Below, piece after piece: positions 1-5,032 of a stretch of 5,032 bases of DNA (position 1 is its first letter; each line of letters opens with the position of its first letter). Source of the DNA: Hyphomicrobiales bacterium (lineage in GTDB: Bacteria > Pseudomonadota > Alphaproteobacteria > Rhizobiales > Beijerinckiaceae). The stretch spans positions 1 through 5,032 of the forward strand of contig PLUH01000263.1 in NCBI GenBank assembly GCA_003164825.1, in the 5' to 3' direction. The notes beneath the pieces are model-generated. The model made no database searches. It was not told the origin of the DNA and saw only the letters and a program-made list of their open reading frames with translations. The translations under genes were made by a program, and so were the position numbers.

Positions 1-975
1 TTCTTCAAGGCGCTGCTGTTCCTCGGCGCGGGCTCGGTCATCACCGCGATGCATCACGAGCAGGACATGCGGGCCATGGGGGGTCTGCGCAAGGAGATCC
101 CGTTCACCTTCTGGATGATGATCATCGGGACGCTCGCCCTCACCGGCGTCGGGATTCCGTTCACGCCGATCGGGTTCGCTGGTTTCGTCTCCAAGGATGC
201 GATCATCGAGGCTGCGTTCGCCTCGCATCGCTATGGGGCGGTCTTTGGATTTTTATGCACGGACATCGCCGCCGGCTTGACCGCCTTCTATTCCTGGCGC
301 CTCGTATTCATGACCTTCTTCGGTCACCGTGGCGACTGGGCCGCGACCCTGCCGGCCAAGGCGCATGGCGATCACGGCCACGACGCCCATGATCACGGCG
401 ACCACGCCGCGCATGAATCTCCGCTGGTGATGCTCGCGCCGCTCGCGGTGCTGGCGCTTGGGGCGACCTTCGCCGGCACGGCCTTCCGCTACCTGTTCAT
501 TGGCGGCGGTCACGAGGGATTCTGGCGCAGTTCGCTGTTCCTCGGCCAGGAGAACCACATCCTCGAGGAGATGGAGCACGTACCGGTGCTAATCTCGCTG
601 TCGCCGAGCCTGTTCATGCTGGGCGGGCTCGCGATCGCCTATTACATGTACCTCGTCGATCGTACGGCCCCGGCGCGGCTCGCGAACGCCTTCCCCGCGA
701 TCTACCGCTTCCTGCTCAACAAGTGGTATTTCGACGAGCTCTATGACTTCCTGTTCGTCCGTCCGGCCTTCGCCGTCGGCCGGGCATTCTGGAAGGGCGG
801 CGACGGCGCGATCATCGACGGGCTTGGGCCGGACGGCGTCTCTGCCCGCGTTCTCGACGTCGCCCGCAGCGCCGTCCGCCTGCAGACGGGCTACGTCTAC
901 CACTACGCTTTCGCGATGCTTATCGGCGCCGCCGCGCTGACGACCTGGTATCTGTTCAACGGGGCGATGCGATGA
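1..975 (+). CDS. nuoL: NADH-quinone oxidoreductase subunit L (complex I), C-terminal part
   Basis: The frame is open from base 1 (FFKALLFLGAGSV) and ends at TGA 973-975, giving 324 visible residues; the N-terminal half lies before the window. NuoL is the distal antiporter-like proton-pumping subunit in the membrane arm of NADH:quinone oxidoreductase. The visible part opens in the conserved FFKALLF segment (Lys3, equivalent to E. coli K342), followed by MHHEQDMRAMGGLRKEIP and the GFVSKD motif (Lys65-Asp66, equivalent to E. coli K399-D400). A His-rich hydrophilic loop sits at about 122-138. Near the C-terminus are the KWYFDELYD motif (about 241-249), the stretch expected to form the long lateral amphipathic helix, and a final membrane segment at about 298-319. 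The 3' end overlaps nuoM by four bases (ATGA), which suggests translational coupling. The MHHEQ methionine at 49 is internal and not the start. Identification is by motif recall and neighbours and is very secure. Confidence 0.97.
   Translation, partial: FFKALLFLGAGSVITAMHHEQDMRAMGGLRKEIPFTFWMMIIGTLALTGVGIPFTPIGFAGFVSKDAIIEAAFASHRYGAVFGFLCTDIAAGLTAFYSWRLVFMTFFGHRGDWAATLPAKAHGDHGHDAHDHGDHAAHESPLVMLAPLAVLALGATFAGTAFRYLFIGGGHEGFWRSSLFLGQENHILEEMEHVPVLISLSPSLFMLGGLAIAYYMYLVDRTAPARLANAFPAIYRFLLNKWYFDELYDFLFVRPAFAVGRAFWKGGDGAIIDGLGPDGVSARVLDVARSAVRLQTGYVYHYAFAMLIGAAALTTWYLFNGAMR
364..414 (+). other. Histidine-rich loop coding segment within nuoL
   Basis: This stretch encodes 17 residues with seven histidines and four aspartates (HGDHGHDAHDHGDHAAH, visible NuoL residues 122-138). 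It sits in the hydrophilic loop between two membrane segments (one ending near WRLVFMTFFGH, the next starting near SPLVMLAPLAV). The DNA repeats GATCACGGC at 370-378 and 391-399, exactly seven codons apart, so the loop may have grown by short in-frame duplication. E. coli NuoL has a shorter loop here with few histidines. His-rich loops at this place are, from memory, common in alphaproteobacterial NuoL. Metal or proton binding is possible but not shown. Confidence 0.6.
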
Positions 976-2474
976 ACGGTTCCTGGATCCTCTCCGGCAT
1001 CCTGGCGCTGCCGCTCGTCGGCGCGCTGTTCATCCTGCTGCTGCCGGGCGACAGCGAAGCGACCAAGCGAAACGCGCGCTGGATTGCGTTGTTCACGACC
1101 CTGATCACGTTCGCCCTGAGCCTTGTCGCCTGGTCCCGCTTCGATCCGGCCCAGCCCGGCTTTCAGCTGGTCGAGGAGCGCGACTGGTTCTCGCACGCGA
1201 TCCTCTACAAGCTTGGCGTGGATGGCATTTCGATGCCGTTCGTGCTGCTCACCGCGTTTCTCATGCCGATCTGCATTGTCGCGTCCTGGACCCCGATTCA
1301 GACTCGCGTGAAGGAGTACATGATCACCTTCCTGGTGATGGAGACCCTGATGGTCGGCGTCTTCATCGCGCTCGACCTCGTCCTCTTCTATTTGTTCTTC
1401 GAGGGCGGCCTCATCCCGATGTTCATCATCATCGGCGTCTGGGGCCACGGGAACCGGGTGTACGCCGCCTTCAAGTTCTTCCTTTACACTTTCACCGGCT
1501 CGGTCCTGATGCTGCTGGCGATCATGGCCATGTACTGGACGGCGGGCACGACCGACATCACGGTGCTGCTCAAGACGCACTTCCCGGCAAACATGCAGAC
1601 CTGGCTGTGGCTTGGGTTCTTCGCCTCGTTCGCGGTCAAGATGCCGATGTGGCCGGTCCATACCTGGCTGCCTGATGCGCATGTCGAAGCGCCGACCGCG
1701 GGATCGGTGATGCTTGCGGCCGTCCTTTTGAAAATGGGCGGTTACGGCTTCATCCGGTTTTCGCTGCCGATGTTTCCGGACGCCTCGCTCTATTTCACCC
1801 CGCTCATTTTTGCTCTGTCGGTGATCGCAATTATTTACACCTCCCTGGTCGCGCTGGCGCAGGAGAGCATGAAGAAGCTGATCGCCTATTCGTCGGTCGC
1901 CCACATGGGTTTCGTGACGATGGGAATCTTCGCCGCCAACACCCAGGGGGTTCAGGGAGCGGTCTACCAAATGATCAGCCACGGACTCATCTCCGGCGCT
2001 CTCTTCCTTTGCGTCGGCGTCGTCTATGACCGTATGCACACCTACGACATCGCCGCCTACGGCGGACTCGTGCAGCGCATGCCGCTCTATGCGGTCGCCT
2101 TCATGGTGTTTACGCTCGGCAATGTCGGGCTGCCTGGCACCACGGGCTTCATAGGCGAATTCCTGACCCTGATCGGGACGTTCCAGATCAACAATTGGGT
2201 CGCGTTCCTGGCCACGTTCGGCATAATCCTGTCCGCCTGCTATGCGCTCTATCTCTACCGCCGCATCATCTTCGGCGTCATCGAGAAGCCGAACCTGATG
2301 GGCATCGCGGATCTCACGGGTCCCGAGATCGCAACTCTTCTGCCGCTAGGGCTGCTGATGCTCTTCTATGGCGTGCATCCGCAGCCGATCATAGACGCCA
2401 GCGCGGCCTCGATCGACCAACTCATCCAAGGCTTCCAACACGCGGTCACGGCGACCAGGACTGCGGGCTTATGA
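972..2474 (+). CDS. nuoM: NADH-quinone oxidoreductase subunit M (complex I)
   Basis: This 500-residue protein is the full usual length for NuoM, the middle antiporter-like proton-translocating subunit of the complex I membrane arm (about 14 transmembrane helices). Pump residues are all in place: Glu144 in FFEGGLIPMF (E. coli E144), Lys223 in FAVKMPMWPVHTWLPDAHVEAP (E. coli K234), Lys254 in VLLKMGGYG (K265), His311 in SSVAHMGF (H322), His337 in MISHGL (H348) and Glu396 in TGFIGEF (E407). The constant offset of 11 residues after Glu144 means a shorter loop than in E. coli, not a lost domain. The ATG at 972 is chosen because it overlaps the nuoL stop as ATGA and gives the right length and first helix (WILSGILALPLVGALFILLLPG). 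Only a weak GGGG (961-964) could serve as ribosome binding site, consistent with coupling to nuoL translation. The gene is intact. Confidence 0.98.
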   Translation: MNGSWILSGILALPLVGALFILLLPGDSEATKRNARWIALFTTLITFALSLVAWSRFDPAQPGFQLVEERDWFSHAILYKLGVDGISMPFVLLTAFLMPICIVASWTPIQTRVKEYMITFLVMETLMVGVFIALDLVLFYLFFEGGLIPMFIIIGVWGHGNRVYAAFKFFLYTFTGSVLMLLAIMAMYWTAGTTDITVLLKTHFPANMQTWLWLGFFASFAVKMPMWPVHTWLPDAHVEAPTAGSVMLAAVLLKMGGYGFIRFSLPMFPDASLYFTPLIFALSVIAIIYTSLVALAQESMKKLIAYSSVAHMGFVTMGIFAANTQGVQGAVYQMISHGLISGALFLCVGVVYDRMHTYDIAAYGGLVQRMPLYAVAFMVFTLGNVGLPGTTGFIGEFLTLIGTFQINNWVAFLATFGIILSACYALYLYRRIIFGVIEKPNLMGIADLTGPEIATLLPLGLLMLFYGVHPQPIIDASAASIDQLIQGFQHAVTATRTAGL

Positions 2475-2513
2475 CGGCGCCGCGGGGCTTGCGCCGTCCA
2501 TTATTTGTCTTTT
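2473..2513 (+). terminator. Terminator-like hairpin between nuoM and nuoN
   Basis: A perfect 8-base inverted repeat, GACGGCGC (2473-2480) and GCGCCGTC (2491-2498), encloses a 10-base loop. After a two-base CA spacer comes TTATTTGTCTTTT (2501-2513), 10 T out of 13, which stands out in this GC-rich region. The left arm starts inside the nuoM stop codon. The shape matches an intrinsic terminator with an imperfect U-tract, but it lies inside an apparent operon. It may therefore act as a partial terminator or attenuator, an RNA processing or 3'-end stabilising structure, or be neutral. No other inverted repeat is needed to explain the 54-base gap. Function is inference; the repeat itself is read directly from the sequence. 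Confidence 0.45.
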
Positions 2514-2528
2514 GAACGAGCGACATTC

Positions 2529-3962
2529 ATGCACGAGACGGCCATTTCTCTTCCCGTAGTCCTGCCGGAGGTGGTCCTGGCGGCGGGGACCTTGGCGCTC
2601 GTGCTTTATGGGGCCCTGCGCGGCGAGCGGGGATCGAACCTTGTCAACGAGATTGCCGTCGGCCTGCTCGGCCTCGTCTTGATTCTGATAGTGGCCAAGA
2701 ATCGCCCGATGGGCGTGACCTTCTACGGCGCGTTCGCGGACGACGCCTTCACCCGCTTCATGGGCGCGATCACGCTGGTCGGCTCGCTGGTGACGCTGCT
2801 GCTGTCGGTCGAGTTCATGCGTCAGGAGCGAATCGGCGGCTTCGAATTCCCGGTCCTCATCCTGATTTCCACCCTCGGCATGCTGATGTTGATCTCGGCC
2901 GATGACTTCATCGCGCTCTACCTCGGTTTCGAACTGATGAGCTTGGCGCTCTACGTGATCGCGGCTTATCGCCGGCATGACCTGCGCGCGACGGAAGCCG
3001 GCCTCAAGTATTTCGTCCTCGGCGCCTTGTCGTCGGGCATGATGCTTTACGGGATCTCGCTCATCTACGGCTATTCGGGCTCGGTTTCGTTCAGCGCAGT
3101 CGCCGAAGCCGTGCATGATCATGCGAGCATCGGCGTGCTGTTTGGGCTGGTGTTCATCCTGGTCGGGCTGGCTTTCAAGATTTCCGTCGTGCCGTTTCAT
3201 ATGTGGACGCCCGACGTCTACGAAGGCGCCCCGACCCCGGTGACGACCTTCTTCGCCTCCGCGCCCAAGGTTGCGGCGATGGCGGTCCTCGTTCGGGTCA
3301 TGGTCACCGCCTTTCCCGGCATTTCCAACGACTGGCGCCAGATCCTCACCTTCGTGTCGATCGCCTCGATGGTTCTTGGCGCCTTCGCCGCCATCGGCCA
3401 GCGCAACTTCAAGCGGCTGATGGCCTATTCGTCGATCGGCCACATGGGATACGCACTCGTTGGTCTCGCCGCCGGCACGGTCGAGGGCGCCCAAAGCGTC
3501 ATAATCTATATGGCGATCTATGTCGTGATGACGCTTGGAACCTTCGCCGCCATTCTGTCCATGCGGCGTCAAGGCCGCGCGGTCGAGACGATGGCCGACC
3601 TTGCCGGTCTGGGGCGGACCGATCCGACTATGGCCTTCTTCCTGGCGACGATGATGTTCTCGCTCGCCGGCGTTCCGCCGCTCGCGGGCTTTTTCGCCAA
3701 GTTCTATGTCTTCGCGGCCGGCATCAAGGCTGGTCTCTATGGCCTTTCGGTCATCGGCGTTCTGGCGAGTTGCGTCGCCGCCTACTATTACCTCAGGATC
3801 GTCAAGCTGATGTATTTCGACGAGCCGGCGGCCGCGTTCGACCGCCCGGCTCCGGTCGCGCGCATCGTGCTGGCGGTTTCGGCCCTCATGATCCTCTTGT
3901 TCGTGTTCCTGCCGTCGCCGATCACCAACGCCGCGATGGCGGCCGCGCAGTCGCTCTTTTGA
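2529..3962 (+). CDS. nuoN: NADH-quinone oxidoreductase subunit N (complex I)
   Basis: This 477-residue protein is the third antiporter-like subunit of complex I, next to the quinone-side subunits in the membrane arm. Conserved pump residues are visible: Glu135 in YLGFELMSLALY (E. coli E133), Lys217 in LAFKISVVPFHMWTPDVYEGAP (K217), His224 in the same motif, Lys247 in SAPKVAAM (K247), His305 in SSIGHMGY and Lys391 in GFFAKFYVF (K395). About 14 membrane helices are expected, and the end IVKLMYFDEP followed by a last helix is typical. The ATG at 2529 is preferred: it gives MHETAISLPVVLPEVVLAAG, a normal NuoN start, with a weak GAACGAG upstream (2514-2520). A TTG at 2505 in frame would add eight residues from inside the T-rich run and is unlikely. 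Unlike its neighbours, nuoN is separated from the preceding gene by 54 bases containing a hairpin. The stop overlaps the proposed birA start. Confidence 0.97.
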   Translation: MHETAISLPVVLPEVVLAAGTLALVLYGALRGERGSNLVNEIAVGLLGLVLILIVAKNRPMGVTFYGAFADDAFTRFMGAITLVGSLVTLLLSVEFMRQERIGGFEFPVLILISTLGMLMLISADDFIALYLGFELMSLALYVIAAYRRHDLRATEAGLKYFVLGALSSGMMLYGISLIYGYSGSVSFSAVAEAVHDHASIGVLFGLVFILVGLAFKISVVPFHMWTPDVYEGAPTPVTTFFASAPKVAAMAVLVRVMVTAFPGISNDWRQILTFVSIASMVLGAFAAIGQRNFKRLMAYSSIGHMGYALVGLAAGTVEGAQSVIIYMAIYVVMTLGTFAAILSMRRQGRAVETMADLAGLGRTDPTMAFFLATMMFSLAGVPPLAGFFAKFYVFAAGIKAGLYGLSVIGVLASCVAAYYYLRIVKLMYFDEPAAAFDRPAPVARIVLAVSALMILLFVFLPSPITNAAMAAAQSLF

Positions 3963-4777
3963 CCGCGGCCTTGAGGCGGGACAACGCGCATGCACCCTGG
4001 CGCGTCGTTCGATTCGGCGTGATCGATTCGACCAACGAGGAGGCGCGCCGCCGCGCGCTTGGAGGCGAATCGGACCGCTTGTGGATCGTCGCCGGCGAGC
4101 AGACAGCCGGGCGAGGCCGCCGCGGCCGCGGCTGGATCTCACCGGCAGGCAACCTTCATGCCACCGCGCTCATGATCGATCCGTGTCCTCCCGCACTCGC
4201 ACCGCAGCTCGGCTTCGTCGCCGGCGTCGCGCTGGCGCGGGCGGCAAGCGACGCCGGCGCGACCGACGCGGGCCTGAAATGGCCGAACGATCTGATCCTG
4301 AACGGCGCCAAATGCGCCGGCATCCTGGTCGAAGGGATTGGCCTCGCCGGCCGGCGCGCCGGCTACGCGGTCGGGGTCGGCGTCAATTGCGCGCATGCGC
4401 CGGAGGGGCTTGGTTACGCAACCTCTTGTCTCGTTGGCGCAAGCGGGCAATCGGTCGGCGCGGGCGAGTTGTTCGAGCGTCTCGCTGAGCGGTTTGACGA
4501 GGCGCTCGAGGCTTGGCGCGAGGGACAGGCGTTCGACCGCATTCGCGCCGCCTGGCTTGACCGCGTCCACGGTCTTGGCCAACGCGTCGCGATCGAAAGC
4601 GGGGCCGGCCGGCGCGAGGGCGTCTTCGAGGGGATCGATGCGGGCGGTCGCCTGCTCATGCGTTCTGAGCGCGGGCTCGAGAGCATCGAGGCCGCCGACC
4701 TCAGTCTGGCGCCTCGCTCGGACGCCCAGCCGCCGGCGGCCTTGTCGGCTTCTCACGCGCGGGAGGGCCGAGCCTAG
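3959..4777 (+). CDS. birA: Biotin--[acetyl-CoA-carboxylase] ligase, monofunctional type
   Basis: The predicted 272-residue cytosolic enzyme makes biotinyl-5'-AMP from biotin and ATP and transfers biotin to a lysine on biotin carboxyl carrier domains, such as those of acetyl-CoA, propionyl-CoA or pyruvate carboxylase. Visible motifs are DSTNEEA (23-29), the adenylate-binding loop GRGRRGRGW (51-59), KWPNDL with catalytic-site Lys107 (E. coli K183), GILVE (121-125) and GVGVNC (139-144), then a small C-terminal domain (about 205-250). There is no N-terminal helix-turn-helix, so this is a group I ligase that should not act as the biotin repressor. No ATG lies before the motifs. TTG 3959 is chosen because it overlaps the nuoN stop as TTGA; TTG 3971 (268 residues) is the alternative, and GTG 4019 would cut too close to DSTN. 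No clear ribosome binding site is seen. Open frame upstream of 3959 is an overprint of nuoN. The last 20 or so residues are Ala/Arg-rich and probably unstructured. Confidence 0.93.
   Translation: MTAALRRDNAHAPWRVVRFGVIDSTNEEARRRALGGESDRLWIVAGEQTAGRGRRGRGWISPAGNLHATALMIDPCPPALAPQLGFVAGVALARAASDAGATDAGLKWPNDLILNGAKCAGILVEGIGLAGRRAGYAVGVGVNCAHAPEGLGYATSCLVGASGQSVGAGELFERLAERFDEALEAWREGQAFDRIRAAWLDRVHGLGQRVAIESGAGRREGVFEGIDAGGRLLMRSERGLESIEAADLSLAPRSDAQPPAALSASHAREGRA
4761..4767 (+). promoter_or_regulatory. Shine-Dalgarno sequence for rnj
   Basis: GGGAGGG lies 10 bases before the ATG at 4778 and inside the last codons of birA. It is the strongest ribosome binding site in the window, so RNase J can probably be initiated independently as well as by coupling to birA. 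It supports the choice of ATG 4778. Confidence 0.7.
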
Positions 4778-5032
4778 ATGACGGACGACAGCGAGCTCGT
4801 GTTCGCCCCGCTCGGCGGCCTGGGCGAGATCGGCATGAATTGCGCCCTTTACGGCTACGGACCCGCAAACGCGCGCCAATGGCTGATGGTCGATCTCGGC
4901 GTGGCCTTTGCAGGCGAGGACCTGCCCGGCGTCGATCTCATCATGCCGGATCTCAGCTTTATCGAGAAGGCGAAGAAGAATCTGGTCGGAATCGTCATCA
5001 CCCACGCGCACGAGGACCACATCGGCGCGCTG
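4778..5032 (+). CDS. rnj: Ribonuclease J, N-terminal part
   Basis: The first 85 residues are visible; the gene continues past the window edge (the family is usually about 550 residues). RNase J is a cytosolic metallo-beta-lactamase/beta-CASP nuclease with 5'-to-3' exonuclease and endonuclease activity, used in mRNA decay and rRNA maturation. The start MTDDSELVFAPLGGLGEIGMN carries the GGLGEIG signature (13-19) typical of the family. WLMVDLGVAF and PGVDLIMPDLSFIE follow, then the zinc-binding HxHxDH motif as HAHEDH, with His76, His78, Asp80 and His81. The ATG abuts the birA stop with no gap (TAGATG) and has a GGGAGGG ribosome binding site 10 bases upstream. Other beta-CASP enzymes are possible in principle, but GGLGEIGMN with HAHEDHIGAL is specific for RNase J. 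The beta-CASP and C-terminal domains cannot be checked here. Confidence 0.94.
   Translation, partial: MTDDSELVFAPLGGLGEIGMNCALYGYGPANARQWLMVDLGVAFAGEDLPGVDLIMPDLSFIEKAKKNLVGIVITHAHEDHIGAL

Noticed and set aside
37..39. Thr after GSVI in NuoL, where mitochondrial ND5 has a conserved His
   Set aside because: E. coli NuoL, as I recall it, has Leu at this position, and the functional histidines H334 and H338 lie just before the window, so this is ordinary variation.
903..2039. Minus-strand open frame of 378 codons opposite nuoM
   Set aside because: It has the same composition artefact: charged low-complexity translation opposite hydrophobic NuoM codons, with no domain.
3203..3958. Open frame upstream of birA that would add about 250 residues to BirA
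   Set aside because: It overlaps nuoN in another frame, is Arg-rich and unlike any BirA N-terminal domain. In particular no helix-turn-helix is seen, so BirA is started near the nuoN stop.
4130..4132. Gly in the BirA loop GRGRRGRGW where E. coli has Lys (GRGRRGRKW)
   Set aside because: That position varies within the family; the core GRGRRGR, Trp and the KWPND lysine are intact, so loss of activity is not suggested.
2469..4142. Minus-strand open frame of 557 codons opposite nuoN and the start of birA
   Set aside because: It is antisense to clearly conserved NuoN and BirA, and its translation is Arg/His/Asp/Glu-rich low-complexity sequence typical of frames opposite GC-rich membrane protein genes. 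No recognisable domain is present.
4139..5020. Minus-strand open frame of 293 codons opposite birA and rnj
   Set aside because: It lies opposite two genes with clear catalytic motifs; its translation shows no family features.

Overview
This GC-rich window looks like a chromosomal core region of an alphaproteobacterium. It carries the distal end of a respiratory complex I (NDH-1) operon running straight into birA and an RNase J gene. The gene order nuoL-nuoM-nuoN-birA-rnj and the protein sequences (NuoL with a His-rich loop, RNase J with an HAHEDHIGAL motif) fit Alphaproteobacteria. The absence of another gene between birA and rnj leans towards a Hyphomicrobiales-like lineage, but genus cannot be told from this window.

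Layout: every gene lies on the plus strand and the spacing is tight. Positions 1-975 hold the C-terminal half of NuoL, whose start lies before the window. NuoM (972-2474) begins in an ATGA overlap with the nuoL stop. A 54-base gap follows, the only real intergenic space here; it holds a GC-rich perfect inverted repeat followed by a T-rich run, resembling an intrinsic terminator or attenuator. NuoN runs from 2529 to 3962. BirA (3959-4777) probably starts at a TTG overlapping the nuoN stop as TTGA. RNase J starts at 4778, directly after the birA stop, behind a good Shine-Dalgarno sequence, and leaves the window at 5032 just after its first metal-binding motif.

How the genes work together: NuoL, NuoM and NuoN are the three antiporter-like membrane subunits that pump protons when complex I oxidises NADH and reduces quinone. 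All key charged residues that can be checked are present. BirA attaches biotin to carboxylases, and RNase J degrades and matures RNA. Neither is functionally part of complex I, but both appear to share its transcript. No mobile element, CRISPR array, tRNA, rRNA or clearly new system is visible. The most interesting signal is the nuoM-nuoN junction, where the hairpin is spanned by a 14-codon reading frame that starts in an ATGA overlap with nuoM and stops just before nuoN.
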